DNA from: Anaerolineae bacterium
GTDB lineage: Bacteria; Chloroflexota; Anaerolineae; Aggregatilineales; Phototrophicaceae
Assembly: GCA_022824365.1 (NCBI GenBank)
Contig: JAJEAA010000028.1
Location: 248,001-312,000 of the forward strand
Reading direction: 5' to 3'
Length of the DNA stretch: 64,000 nucleotides
The notes beneath the pieces were generated by a model. It worked only from the letters and a program-made list of their open reading frames with translations, searched no databases and was not told the DNA's origin. Shown piece by piece: positions 43,384-52,649 of this stretch; positions within the stretch are counted from its first letter, which is position 1, and each line of letters starts with the position of its first letter. The position numbers and the translations under genes are program-made.

Positions 43384-46149
43384 ATGCGTGGCGACTTGCT
43401 CGCTTTCGACCTGGAAACAACCGGATTAAACCCCGCGACTGACGAGATCATCGAGATCGGCGTCGCGCGTTTTCGCGATGGCGCTGTGGTCGATCAGTTT
43501 CAGTCGCTGGTCAAGCCATCGATACCTATACCGGCGGATATCACGCATTTGACAGGCATTTACCAGGAAGATGTCGATGACGCGCCAGCAATCGAAAAGC
43601 TCCTGCCGCAGATCGAAAGTTTCTTCGCCGATTCGCCGGTCATCGCGCACAACGCTCAGTTCGACCTGTCCTTCATGCGGAAGCACGATCTTCTTCATGC
43701 AAATCCGGCGATTGATACTTTAGATCTGGCGGCGATTGTCCTGCCCTCCGCCCCGCGTTATAGCCTTGGCGCGCTGGCGGCGCAAGAGGGCATCAAGCTG
43801 GCGAATGCGCACCGCGCCTTTGATGACGCGGTCGCGACCGGGCATTTGTATTGGAAGCTCTGGCAACGACTCTGCAGGCTAGCGCCCAATGTACTGGCCG
43901 AGATTATCCGCGCCAGCGACGGCAAATCTTGGCTCTTGCGTGAAGTCTTCCAGGCCGCGCTCGCGGAAAGTTTGAAAACTGGAATTCTCCAGCGGCCCAC
44001 CGTTCCCTTTGAAGCCGAGCGCCTTAGCGCGCCGCCTTTGGACCTGGCCGACGCGCGACATGAAACGCTGCCGCTGGAAACGGTCAGCGATATGTTCGGT
44101 CCCGATGGGCGCCTGGCGCAGGAATTTGGCGATTACGAAAGTCGCGATGAGCAGCTTGCCATGGCGCGGGAGGTGGCCGGGGCTTTAAACGATGGCAATC
44201 AGGTCATGATTGAAGCCGGTACCGGCACCGGAAAATCCTTGGCTTATTTGGTGCCGGCAGCGCTTTGGGCGACGCGGAATGGCCAGCGCGTAACCGTATC
44301 CACACAGACGATTAACCTACAAGAGCAATTGCTCAAGCAGGATATTCCGCAAGTCAAGCGTACAGTCGGAGCAGGCTCGCAGGCAGCGCTGATGAAGGGA
44401 CGCGGCAATTACCTCTGCCCTCGCCGGTTGGAGACTATGCGCCGACGCAAACCGGCCAATCTCGATGAATTACGGACATTGGCGAAGATCCTCTTCTGGC
44501 TGCAGGAATGCGATACGGGCGACCGGGGCGATATCACGCTGCGCGGGCGAGAGTGGTCGGTCTGGGCTCGCCTAAGCGCCCAGGACGAAGGCTGCTCGAT
44601 GTTTCGCTGCTCAAGCGAGATGAACGGCGTCTGCCCTTTCTATCGCGCGCGCCAACGCGCGGAAACCGCGCACATTCTCATCACCAATCATGCGCTGCTC
44701 ATAGCCGACGCCCGAATTGATAATCGCGCCCTGCCCGCTTATCACAATCTCGTGGTGGATGAGGCTCATCATCTTGAAGAAGCGATAACCAACGGCTTGA
44801 GCCGACGCATCGACCAGGCGCAGATTCTGGCGCGATTGCGCGACCTCGGCGATAGCAGAAGCGGCCTGATGGGCGAGTTTCTGGGCGAGGCGCGCGCCCA
44901 TTTGCCGGCGGACGCGTTTGAGCGACTGGATAGATTCCTTGACAGCATTGTGGAGGCGGTGGACCAAATGAAGGCCTTCGTCCGCCTCTACTTCCGCGCG
45001 CTACATGAATTCGCGACTAAGCAAAAAGCGAGCAACCGCTACGCGATGCGTCTGACGATCACGCAGCGAGACGGTGGTAGTTTCACCGGCGTGTTAAACG
45101 CCTGGCGGCAACTCGGCTCGTATCTCCTGGCCGTCACCGACGCTATGGAGCATCTGTGCAATGCCTTGCCTCGATATGAGCAGTACGGGCTACCCGATTT
45201 CGGCGATTACAGCAGCGAAATCCACGGGCACTGGCGTTACCTGGCGGACTTGCACGAACAACTGGAGCGCTATACACAAGAGCCGGACGCGAATGCGGTT
45301 TACGCCTTGACCGCCGGGGACCGCGCCGAACGGCTGGAGTTGACAATCTCGCCACTGCATGTTGGTCCCATGATGGAGGAGTATCTCAATCAGCGCATGG
45401 AGAGCATCGTGCTGACGAGCGCTACCTTACGTACGCATGAGTCCTTTGATCATATCAGAGAACGCCTCTATATCGATAACTTCAAGGCGGTATCGGTCGG
45501 CTCGCCATTCGATTACAAAGAATCGACGCTGGTATATATCCCGCAGGACATGCCCGCGCCAAACCAGCGCGGTTATTCGAAGATGATCGAGCGCGGCATC
45601 ATAGAGTTGGTAGCGGCGCTGAATGGGCGAGTGATGGTGCTCTTCACCAGCTACGCTCAATTGCGTCAGGTATCGAAGGCAATTACCCCGCGGCTGACGC
45701 TTGGCGATATCCGGGTCTACGATCAAAGTTTTGGCGCGAGCCGGGACTTGTTGCTGGACAACTTCAAGAAGGCTGACAAAGCCGTGCTTATGGGCACGCG
45801 CAGCTTTTGGGAGGGCGTGGATATTCCCGGCGATGATTTAAGCGCCGTTGTGATCGCCAAATTGCCCTTCGCGGTACCATCCGATCCGATCTTCGCCGCG
45901 CGCAGCGAAACCTACGCCAACTCATTCCAAGATTTCGCTGTGCCGGATGCAATCTTGCGCTTTCGGCAGGGATTCGGACGCTTGATCCGCCGGCGCAGCG
46001 ACCGCGGCGTCGTCGCCATTTTTGACAGCCGCGTCGTCAGCAAGAATTATGGCGCCAGCTTTCTTGAATCCTTGCCCGATTGCACAGTACAATTCGGCAC
46101 ATTGGACAAGCTGCCGGCCCTTGCGTCACACTGGATCGACCGCAAATAG
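43384..46149 (+). CDS. dinG: DinG-family helicase with N-terminal DnaQ-like exonuclease domain
   Basis: A 921-residue protein. Residues 1-170 form a 3'-5' exonuclease: LLAFDLETTGLNPATDEIIE (DxE), a central AHNAQFDLSFM and HRAFDDAVAT. The rest is an XPD/DinG-type superfamily 2 helicase: Walker A IEAGTGTGKSLAYLVPA, four candidate Fe-S cysteines from YLCPRRLETM to NGVCPFYRARQ, NHALL, DEAH box VVDEAHHLEEA and the C-terminal GTRSFWEGVDIPG and FRQGFGRLIRRRSDRG. Fused exonuclease-DinG proteins are known from Firmicutes; there the Fe-S site is often lost, whereas Cys residues are kept here. It probably unwinds or repairs DNA. Confidence 0.92.
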   Translation: MRGDLLAFDLETTGLNPATDEIIEIGVARFRDGAVVDQFQSLVKPSIPIPADITHLTGIYQEDVDDAPAIEKLLPQIESFFADSPVIAHNAQFDLSFMRKHDLLHANPAIDTLDLAAIVLPSAPRYSLGALAAQEGIKLANAHRAFDDAVATGHLYWKLWQRLCRLAPNVLAEIIRASDGKSWLLREVFQAALAESLKTGILQRPTVPFEAERLSAPPLDLADARHETLPLETVSDMFGPDGRLAQEFGDYESRDEQLAMAREVAGALNDGNQVMIEAGTGTGKSLAYLVPAALWATRNGQRVTVSTQTINLQEQLLKQDIPQVKRTVGAGSQAALMKGRGNYLCPRRLETMRRRKPANLDELRTLAKILFWLQECDTGDRGDITLRGREWSVWARLSAQDEGCSMFRCSSEMNGVCPFYRARQRAETAHILITNHALLIADARIDNRALPAYHNLVVDEAHHLEEAITNGLSRRIDQAQILARLRDLGDSRSGLMGEFLGEARAHLPADAFERLDRFLDSIVEAVDQMKAFVRLYFRALHEFATKQKASNRYAMRLTITQRDGGSFTGVLNAWRQLGSYLLAVTDAMEHLCNALPRYEQYGLPDFGDYSSEIHGHWRYLADLHEQLERYTQEPDANAVYALTAGDRAERLELTISPLHVGPMMEEYLNQRMESIVLTSATLRTHESFDHIRERLYIDNFKAVSVGSPFDYKESTLVYIPQDMPAPNQRGYSKMIERGIIELVAALNGRVMVLFTSYAQLRQVSKAITPRLTLGDIRVYDQSFGASRDLLLDNFKKADKAVLMGTRSFWEGVDIPGDDLSAVVIAKLPFAVPSDPIFAARSETYANSFQDFAVPDAILRFRQGFGRLIRRRSDRGVVAIFDSRVVSKNYGASFLESLPDCTVQFGTLDKLPALASHWIDRK

Positions 46150-46158
46150 GCATACAAG

Positions 46159-46506
46159 ATGAAGACACCCGCAGGGAGAGAGTGCCCGCATTACTACTCC
46201 GACTTCAATCGCCACACGCGTGATATTGAAGAGTGCCGCCTCGCCAAGAGCAATGCCGAATCCGAAGAATGGCGCCCAAAGGATTGCTTGAAATGCCCGG
46301 TTCCGGATATCCTGCTTGCCAACGCGAGCCGTGACACACAGCTCAAGCTGACCATCAAGTCCGGATTCCTGGGGCTAATCCGGCGTGTCGAAGTCGAAGC
46401 TATCTGCCTAAAAAACGGTGAAAAAGTGGATCCTTATGTCGGCTGCCCGGATGAGCACCCCGGCTTGGAGATTTTCCGGCAAGCATTGGAACGCAGCGAT
46501 GATTAA
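46159..46506 (+). CDS. small Cys-rich conserved protein, unknown
   Basis: A 115-residue protein with conserved-looking cysteine motifs: ECPHYYSDFNR, EECRLAKS, PKDCLKCPVPDILLANAS and YVGCPDEH. The seven Cys could hold zinc or an Fe-S cluster. I recall similar proteins in other Chloroflexota but cannot name a family. It lies 9 bases after dinG and overlaps the HAD-DinB gene by 8 bases, so all three appear to be one operon. Confidence 0.7.
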   Translation: MKTPAGRECPHYYSDFNRHTRDIEECRLAKSNAESEEWRPKDCLKCPVPDILLANASRDTQLKLTIKSGFLGLIRRVEVEAICLKNGEKVDPYVGCPDEHPGLEIFRQALERSDD

Positions 46507-47662
46507 GGGCGTTCTGCTCGACCTCGATAATACCCTGCTGCATAATCCGGACCGCCAGTGGGTCCGAACTTTCCGTCAGGGATGGGATCGGCATTTTGCA
46601 GACTGCTTCGGCATCAACCGCGCTTCCGACGCCCTCCGCAAGGCCATCGGGAGCCTCAACGCCAAGCCCGAATCATACCTCACCAACGCCGAATTGATAC
46701 TGGACAAACTGGTCTACGAGATGCCGCTTTCAAGAGCGGAGATTTCCGCCGCGCTCATTTCATTCTATGTAGGTCCGTACCACTGCTTCCGGGCGAATAC
46801 ATCGCCCATGGCGCGATCGGCGGAGTTGGTGGAAGACTTGCTGAATCAGGGTCTGCTGGTTGCGATCGCGACCAATCCGCTGTTCCCGGAGGACGCGACT
46901 CGCGCGCGCATCGTCTGGGCGGGCTTGGGTGATTTCATCAGCGAGCTTGCGTTAATTACACACAGTGAGAATATGCACTTCGCCAAGCCGGATCCGGCTT
47001 ATTTTGCCGAAGTGATCGCTCGAGTCGGCGTGGAGCCGGACGAATGCCTGGTTATCGGAGACAACCTGACAAACGATATTACGCCAGCGCGTGCGCTTGG
47101 TATGCAAACTTGGCAGGTACAGGCCGAGGACGGGCTCAAGCCCATCATAGAACGTTTGCAGCGCCCGAATTGGCAGAGTGAGTTGATGCCCGGCGAGTTG
47201 GCAGCCGACATGCTAAAGCCGCAATTTAAGGGTAACCTCGCCGCGCTGTCTGGTCTGCTTGCCGAAGTAAAGCCGCATCAGTGGTTCCAGCGTCCCGATC
47301 CACAAGAATGGTCAATCTTGCAGATACTCTGTCATCTTTGGCGGGCGGAAAGCGATGTGCATCAGCAGCGTCTGCGGAGCATTCTTGCGGAGGACAATCC
47401 ATTCATCCCGTCCTTGCCGCCGCCGGGACCGGATATCCCCGCCTGCCATGATGACGGGATGGAAGTCTTCGAGCGCTTCCGCGGCCAACGCATGGCGACA
47501 ATGGCGATGCTGGCTGGGTTAACCGAGGCGGACTGGGCGCGGCCGGCGCGGCACAGCATATTTGGCTTGACCAATCTGCTGGAGATGGCCTACTTTACGG
47601 CGCAGCATGACCGGTTGCACATCACGCAACTCTGTCAGACCTTGGGAAAATGCGCTGACTGA
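46499..47662 (+). CDS. HAD-superfamily hydrolase fused to a DinB-like domain
   Basis: A 387-residue protein; ATG 46499 begins directly with HAD motif I (MIKGVLLDLDNTLLHN; Asp8, Asp10). IATNPLF, the Lys in FAKPDPAYF and motif IV VIGDNLTNDITPA complete a HAD phosphatase domain (1-220). Residues about 240-385 resemble a DinB/YfiT-type four-helix metal-binding domain: WSILQILCHLWRAESDVHQQ and a C-terminal FTAQHDRLHITQL, with His residues at typical spacing. DinB folds bind divalent metals and act in thiol transfer or as unknown hydrolases. The fusion is uncommon; the joint role is unknown. Confidence 0.8.
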   Translation: MIKGVLLDLDNTLLHNPDRQWVRTFRQGWDRHFADCFGINRASDALRKAIGSLNAKPESYLTNAELILDKLVYEMPLSRAEISAALISFYVGPYHCFRANTSPMARSAELVEDLLNQGLLVAIATNPLFPEDATRARIVWAGLGDFISELALITHSENMHFAKPDPAYFAEVIARVGVEPDECLVIGDNLTNDITPARALGMQTWQVQAEDGLKPIIERLQRPNWQSELMPGELAADMLKPQFKGNLAALSGLLAEVKPHQWFQRPDPQEWSILQILCHLWRAESDVHQQRLRSILAEDNPFIPSLPPPGPDIPACHDDGMEVFERFRGQRMATMAMLAGLTEADWARPARHSIFGLTNLLEMAYFTAQHDRLHITQLCQTLGKCAD

Positions 47663-47674
47663 TCAACGTAAGCG

Positions 47675-47699
47675 TCCGCCTTTCAAGACTGAAGGCGGA
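47675..47699 (+). other. perfect 8-bp hairpin after the HAD-DinB gene
   Basis: TCCGCCTT (47675-47682) pairs with AAGGCGGA (47692-47699) over a 9-base loop, 13 bases after the stop codon. There is no T-run on either side, so it may be a weak terminator or an mRNA 3'-end stabiliser. Confidence 0.45.
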
Positions 47700-47704
47700 T
47701 ACTG

Positions 47705-47732
47705 TTGACGAATAGCAGGCATAATGTAAAAT
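47705..47732 (+). promoter_or_regulatory. promoter of the polyprenyl synthase gene
   Basis: TTGACG (47705-47710) and TAAAAT (47727-47732) spaced by 16 bases, about 48 bases before the ATG at 47780. Confidence 0.6.
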
Positions 47733-47779
47733 AGATTTAGATAGTTCTGAACTTCACAATTGCTATCTTGGAGTTTGTC

Positions 47780-48727
47780 ATGACGGGAACAGTAGCAAGC
47801 CCGGCGAGACTATCGAAATACTTGGACGACGGATTGACCGCTGTCGAGCGCGCCATGCTTGATGTGACCAATAGCCGGGTGGAGGTCCTGCGCGAGGCGA
47901 GCCAGCATATTCTGAGTGCTGGCGGTAAGCGAATTCGGCCGCGGCTTCTGCTGCTGACTTACCTTGCCCTCGGCGGAGATGATGTGTCGCGCGTTGCCAG
48001 GCCGGCGGCGGCGATAGAGTTGATGCATACGGCGAGCGTCGTACACGATGACATCAATGATCATGGCATCCTCCGGCGCGGCCGGCCATCAGTGAACGCG
48101 ATTTGGGGGCGGACATTTGCGCTGCTAACCGGCGACTATCTCTTTACGGCGGTCTATGAGCTAATGGCCCCTTATCAACAACTCAATGTTGATCTGGCGC
48201 GGGCGGCTACCGCCTTGGTTGAGGGCGAGACGCTGCAAGCCAGCGCGGTCAAGAACAATACCTTTACCCGCAAAGTGTATATGGATATCATCGCTCTCAA
48301 GACTGCCGCTCTCTTCCGCGCCGCTGCGGAAATTGGCGCGAAGCTAGCGGACGCCAGCGACAACGAGATTGATGCTCTGGGCGACTTCGGTTTCAATCTA
48401 GGGTTGGCCTTCCAGATCATTGACGACATTCTTGATATCGTGGCGGATGAAGAAAGCCTGGGCAAGACAAGCGGCATTGACGTCCATCAGGGACGCGGCG
48501 TCGCCATGGCGCTACATGCCGGCAATGGCAATGGCAGCGCGCAAGTCATCGACCCCGTGGACGCCATCAAGCGGAAGATGATGGAAGGCGACACCATTGA
48601 TAAGGCGCGCGCTCAAGCAGCGCTGCTTGTTGACAGCGCGGTGGCGAAGTTGGCCGCATTGCCGGATTCACCGACGAAGCAAGCCCTGGCGGATCTCGCG
48701 CTGATGGTGATAAAGCGAGAAACCTGA
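47780..48727 (+). CDS. trans-polyprenyl diphosphate synthase
   Basis: A 315-residue all-helical prenyltransferase. The first Asp-rich motif is VVHDDINDHGILRRGRPSVN (DDxxD) and the second is FQIIDDILDIVADEE. The GGKRIRPRLLLL block binds diphosphate. TTGGAG lies upstream of ATG 47780. Enzymes of this type make long-chain prenyl diphosphates for quinone side chains; chain length cannot be read safely from sequence. A short insertion after the second motif (HAGNGNGSAQVIDPVD) is unusual. It is followed by nnr in the same direction. Confidence 0.93.
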   Translation: MTGTVASPARLSKYLDDGLTAVERAMLDVTNSRVEVLREASQHILSAGGKRIRPRLLLLTYLALGGDDVSRVARPAAAIELMHTASVVHDDINDHGILRRGRPSVNAIWGRTFALLTGDYLFTAVYELMAPYQQLNVDLARAATALVEGETLQASAVKNNTFTRKVYMDIIALKTAALFRAAAEIGAKLADASDNEIDALGDFGFNLGLAFQIIDDILDIVADEESLGKTSGIDVHQGRGVAMALHAGNGNGSAQVIDPVDAIKRKMMEGDTIDKARAQAALLVDSAVAKLAALPDSPTKQALADLALMVIKRET

Positions 48728-48808
48728 GCGGAGATGTAGTTTGGAGATATCGAGGCGTGTATCATTGAGATGCGCGTCTCTTTTATTTGCCCATTAAGGA
48801 CAGGAACA

Positions 48809-50371
48809 ATGACGATCAAAGTTGCAAGCGTGGAAGAGATGCGCGCGATCGAAGCGGCGGCCGACCGATCCGGGCTCAGCTATGCGCAGATGATGTTCAA
48901 TGCGGGCCTAGCGGCGAGCAGCTACCTGCAAAGGCGAATCGCGCTGACCGAAAAGTCGGTCGTCATCTTCTTGGTGGGCAAAGGGAATAATGGCGGAGAC
49001 GGCTTGGTCATGGCGAGTGCCTTGGCGCGCGAAACTCCAGCGGACATTCGGCTCTACTTGTTGGAAGCGCGCGGCGAAGACGACATCCATTTGCAAGCGG
49101 CAGTCGATGCCGGCGTCAGCGTAACGCTAGCGGCTGACGACAGCAGCGGTGAAATTCTATCGGATTGGATTCGCGACGCCACTGCTATCATTGATGCCAT
49201 TTTTGGCATCGGGCTAGAGTTGCCATTGCGGGGCGGCGCAGCGGCTGTGCTGGAACGAGTCCTGCGGCGCCTTCAGGATGATCGACCGTTCATCCTGGCG
49301 ATTGACTGTCCCAGCGGCGTCGATTGTGACAGCGGCGCGGCCGACCCGCTCACCCTACGCGCAAATGCTACGATCACTTTCATAGGGGCGAAACCCGGGT
49401 TGTTGACCTTCCCGGCGGCGGAAAAAGTCGGCGATCTTGAAGTAGCGACCATTGGCGTGCCGGCGGCCCTGCCAGAATTGCAGCAGATCTCAACAACTCT
49501 GATCGATGATGGACTAGCTGCTTCGCTGCTTCCGCCGAGGCCCCTTGACGGGCATAAGGGGACCTTCGGCAAAGTTATGCTGATTGCCGGCTCGCCTAAT
49601 TACATCGGCGCGGTCGCTTTGGCCGGAGAAGCCGCTTGTCGATCCGGCGTTGGGCTGGTCACCATCGCGACGACAATAACCCTCATAAACATAGTGGCGA
49701 GCAAACTGCGCGAACCCACCTGGCTCGCCTTGAGCGCCGACGATGGCGCCATCAGCGAACGGGCGAGTGAGGCGGTCCTGAGCGCCGCGCGGACATATGA
49801 CGCTTTGCTCATGGGCTGCGGGCTTGGTCTGCATGACAGCACACGCGGATTTGTCAAGCGAGTGGCGGGCGTCGAAGCGCCGCCTCCCTTGATATTGGAT
49901 GCCGATGCCTTAAACGCGCTCAGTCAGCAGCCGGAATGGTGGACGAATCTGCCGGCGTATACCATCATCACGCCACACAGCGGAGAGATGTCTCGCTTGA
50001 CCGGGCTTTCCACCGCGGAGATCAACGCCGATCGCTGGCGCATATCGCGGCATTACGCGGCGCGCTGGAATGTGGTGGTCGCGCTCAAAGGCGCGCATAC
50101 CATCATCGCCGATCCGGCCGGTGAAACGAGTGTCATCCCGATCAAGACCGACGCGCTCGGCACGGCAGGCACGGGCGATGTCCTGGCTGGCTTGATAGCC
50201 GGCTTACGCGCTCAAGGACTCAGCGCCTATGACAGCGCTCGCTTGGGCGCCTATGTTCACGCTCTTGCGGGCACGATCGCGGCGAACATTGTCGGCAGCA
50301 GCCGCAGCGTCATCGCTGGCGATGTGCTGGCCGCTTTGGGCGCGACGTTCCAGCGGATTGAGCGAGATTAA
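48809..50371 (+). CDS. nnr: bifunctional NAD(P)H-hydrate epimerase / ADP-dependent dehydratase
   Basis: A 520-residue repair enzyme for hydrated NAD(P)H. The N-terminal YjeF epimerase domain (1-215) has VGKGNNGGDGLVMASAL, DAIFGIGLELPLRGG and LAIDCPSGVDCDSG. The C-terminal kinase-like dehydratase (230-520) has GHKGTFGKVMLIAGSPNYIG, IITPHSGEMSRL, ALKGAHTIIADP and the nucleotide-binding GTAGTGDVLAGLIAGL. AGGA precedes ATG 48809; an upstream in-frame ATG at 48770 was not chosen. The end overlaps the opposite small membrane-protein gene by 4 bases. Confidence 0.96.
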   Translation: MTIKVASVEEMRAIEAAADRSGLSYAQMMFNAGLAASSYLQRRIALTEKSVVIFLVGKGNNGGDGLVMASALARETPADIRLYLLEARGEDDIHLQAAVDAGVSVTLAADDSSGEILSDWIRDATAIIDAIFGIGLELPLRGGAAAVLERVLRRLQDDRPFILAIDCPSGVDCDSGAADPLTLRANATITFIGAKPGLLTFPAAEKVGDLEVATIGVPAALPELQQISTTLIDDGLAASLLPPRPLDGHKGTFGKVMLIAGSPNYIGAVALAGEAACRSGVGLVTIATTITLINIVASKLREPTWLALSADDGAISERASEAVLSAARTYDALLMGCGLGLHDSTRGFVKRVAGVEAPPPLILDADALNALSQQPEWWTNLPAYTIITPHSGEMSRLTGLSTAEINADRWRISRHYAARWNVVVALKGAHTIIADPAGETSVIPIKTDALGTAGTGDVLAGLIAGLRAQGLSAYDSARLGAYVHALAGTIAANIVGSSRSVIAGDVLAALGATFQRIERD

Positions 50372-50592
50372 TCGTCGCCCTCTAGTCGCGATTTCGCCTT
50401 TGCTTTCGCCTCGCTGATGCTGGCTTCAATTTCCAGTTCAGCCGTTGCGGCGCCAAACTGCGTCAGATCCCGCCGTCGCGTTGGTCCGCTTCGCTTGATA
50501 TGCAGCAAGGCGTATAGAGCGCCGAGCAATAGCCCCAGCAATATGCCGACGAAGGTCGCGTTCTCGTCCAAGTCAGACCGCTTTGGTCTCAT
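50368..50592 (-). CDS. small single-pass membrane protein (YtxH-like)
   Basis: About 74 residues from ATG 50592; an ATG eight codons earlier is possible. One hydrophobic helix (FVGILLGLLLGALYALLHI) is followed by a charged, Ala/Glu/Lys-rich tail, as in YtxH-type proteins. Function unknown. It overlaps the preceding minus-strand gene by 20 bases. Confidence 0.55.
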   Translation of the reverse strand: MRPKRSDLDENATFVGILLGLLLGALYALLHIKRSGPTRRRDLTQFGAATAELEIEASISEAKAKAKSRLEGDD

Positions 50593-51082
50593 GCGTTTCG
50601 TCCGCATCTGCCTCATCCGACGCGACCACAGCGCGGAGGCGAATCAACTCGCGCAAGAAAGCCAGCAGGCCGGCCAAAAAGCTCTTGATCTGAATCAAAG
50701 GATCCACTGCGTTGCTGTTGACGAATTGGGCAGTCGCTTTGCTCAGGCGCGTCGTTTCCCGCGCGTTATCCAGGATCGGCTTGATTTCTGATCGCAGCAT
50801 GATCAAGAAACCCGCCGCTTGCAACAAGAGTATCGCCAAAGCCGCGATGATCAGCACCAACTCCAATAGGAGAAGCAGGAGGAAGACATCGCGGAAAATC
50901 TGAACAAAGGGCGCCCAAGTATCGGCGGCGGTCAGCGCGGCGGCGAGGGCAGCCGCCAAAAGAAGCACAATGAGCAATATACCGATGATGGACGTGACCT
51001 TGATGAGTCGCGCAATCGAAAGACCGCCGGAAGCTTGGGCAGCGGGCGGCGCAGTACTGGTGTCAGCCTCGCCGTCGGTCAT
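50573..51082 (-). CDS. two-helix membrane protein, unknown
   Basis: A 169-residue protein. A polar N-terminus precedes two hydrophobic segments (about 31-52 and 65-95). A helical region with Thr/Ala (ETTRLSKATAQF) and an acidic tail follow, a pattern like DUF948-type proteins. No family can be assigned. It is the middle gene of a three-gene minus-strand unit of small membrane proteins. Confidence 0.55.
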   Translation of the reverse strand: MTDGEADTSTAPPAAQASGGLSIARLIKVTSIIGILLIVLLLAAALAAALTAADTWAPFVQIFRDVFLLLLLLELVLIIAALAILLLQAAGFLIMLRSEIKPILDNARETTRLSKATAQFVNSNAVDPLIQIKSFLAGLLAFLRELIRLRAVVASDEADADETHETKAV

Positions 51083-51085
51083 GAC

Positions 51086-51364
51086 TCAACGCCGCGATAC
51101 GGGCGCGGTAGTATCCGCTGTTAGAACGTGAGCGAAGATCAAAAGCATCAAGGCGCCGGCGGAGGCTGGCAACAGGTGTATAATGCCGATTTTGAGCAGC
51201 GCGATATCAATATGACCGCCGATATACTGCCCCAGCAAGAAACCAAGCCAACTGGTAACGACGAAGAGTACCATGCGGCGCGCATCGCCACCCATCACAA
51301 AATGAAAGCCCAGGCCGTGCATGGTGGCGATTATGAAGGCGAAGATGTATATGGGGTTCGGCAT
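51086..51364 (-). CDS. small three-helix membrane protein, unknown
   Basis: A 92-residue protein with three hydrophobic stretches: PIYIFAFIIATMHGLGFHFV, MVLFVVTSWLGFLLGQYI and LPASAGALMLLIFAHVLTA. No family recognised. It is 3 bases before the next gene of the unit and divergent from the START-like gene at 51453. Confidence 0.55.
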   Translation of the reverse strand: MPNPIYIFAFIIATMHGLGFHFVMGGDARRMVLFVVTSWLGFLLGQYIGGHIDIALLKIGIIHLLPASAGALMLLIFAHVLTADTTAPVSRR

Positions 51365-51369
51365 CGTGG

Positions 51370-51397
51370 TTGCGATTCGGTTTTCCGATGGTAAAAT
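51370..51397 (+). promoter_or_regulatory. promoter of the START-like gene
   Basis: TTGCGA (51370-51375) and TAAAAT (51392-51397) spaced by 16 bases, 55 bases before ATG 51453. Confidence 0.55.
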
Positions 51398-51452
51398 CTG
51401 AAGTCAGTGTAGCATAAAGCGCGATTCCAGTCACGCCTCTGCGGCGGAAACC

Positions 51453-52598
51453 ATGAACGTCATTGATCTCGAAATCCTGATTCCCGCCTCGCCGGAGTTT
51501 ATCTGGCGCTTTATGGGCGACCTAGCTACCCTGCCCCAATGGCAAGAAAACGTCAGTTCGGTCTCCTTTCTATCGACGCAGCGTGAAGGCCGGGGCACAC
51601 GTTGGCGCGCTTCCGCTGACAACAATAGCGATACCGTGGTCGAGATTAGGGCTTGGTACGACACGCTTGGCTACGAGTATAGCGTGAAGGACGGCGCCAG
51701 TTTCGGCGAGAATCAGGGGCGCATCCGCCTGCATGAAGTCACTGACGGCACGTTGGTTCGCTGGACATTTCAATACGAGTTGAAGGGCGTCTTTAGCGGA
51801 TTGCGCAACGCGATGCGGATAAAACGCGGCACGACTGATCAAATCCAGGCGAGCTTGCGCAACTTACACCAACTGATCCTGCAAGAGTCAGGCGGCATCT
51901 CGACGCATGAAGCCAAAGCCAGCGTCCAGGAAGCGCCTGATGTCAGTGAACGGTCGGCATATAAGCCACGTCATCCGTCCGTCTTTCATGACCCCGCGCT
52001 GGAGGAATTGGCCGCCAGCGAAACCGATATCGATACGGATAGGCAGCCGGCTTTCTATGAGTTTGAAACTGAAGCCGAGCCGCTTCCAGCAGTGGTCGAT
52101 ACAGATACGAAACCGAACCCGGTGGTGCTATCGCCCGGCTTTGGCTTAGAGATAGAGTCCGAGCCGGAAGTAGCGCCGGATGACACGAAGCCGCTAAAAT
52201 TGGAGTCGCTTTTCTCCACAGGCTCTCTGCCCCCGCCCGAGCCCGCTGCGCCACCGCCAACTGAAGAGAGAGAAATAGTAGAAGCCGCGTTGCCGGAGCG
52301 AAGGCCTCTGCAACCAAGGGAAACCCGCGACACGGCAGAACTCAGCGTGTTTGAGATATTTGGCTTGCAGAGGCCAAGCGAGGCGCGGAAATTGACCAGC
52401 GCGCCGGAAGAGCCCGTTCGTGAACGGTACCGAGCCCCTGAGCCGCCACCGCGTATCTTGCAGCGTGAAGAAAGCCGCTACGAGGAACCGGCTCATCTTG
52501 CGCCATCGGCGGCGGTATCGACTTCGGATTCCTTAACGATCACAGGCTTGCGTCGCCGCGCAAGACGACGCCGCGCCATGATCAGGTCACACACCTAG
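51453..52598 (+). CDS. SRPBCC/START-like protein with long disordered tail
   Basis: A 381-residue protein. Residues 1-145 form a polyketide-cyclase/START-like domain: LEILIPASPEFIWRFMGDLA, LPQWQENVSSV, a central beta region and a long final helix (TTDQIQASLRNLHQLILQ). The fold binds hydrophobic ligands. The remaining 235 residues are rich in Pro, Glu, Ala and Arg with no folded domain apparent, and end in a very basic patch (RRRARRRRAMIRS). The tail is unusual for the family and could contact a membrane or nucleic acid. Confidence 0.7.
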   Translation: MNVIDLEILIPASPEFIWRFMGDLATLPQWQENVSSVSFLSTQREGRGTRWRASADNNSDTVVEIRAWYDTLGYEYSVKDGASFGENQGRIRLHEVTDGTLVRWTFQYELKGVFSGLRNAMRIKRGTTDQIQASLRNLHQLILQESGGISTHEAKASVQEAPDVSERSAYKPRHPSVFHDPALEELAASETDIDTDRQPAFYEFETEAEPLPAVVDTDTKPNPVVLSPGFGLEIESEPEVAPDDTKPLKLESLFSTGSLPPPEPAAPPPTEEREIVEAALPERRPLQPRETRDTAELSVFEIFGLQRPSEARKLTSAPEEPVRERYRAPEPPPRILQREESRYEEPAHLAPSAAVSTSDSLTITGLRRRARRRRAMIRSHT

Positions 52599-52649
52599 CC
52601 CACAATCTCGACGATAACTCTAACGGAGACGCGAGCGCAGGCCAGAACA

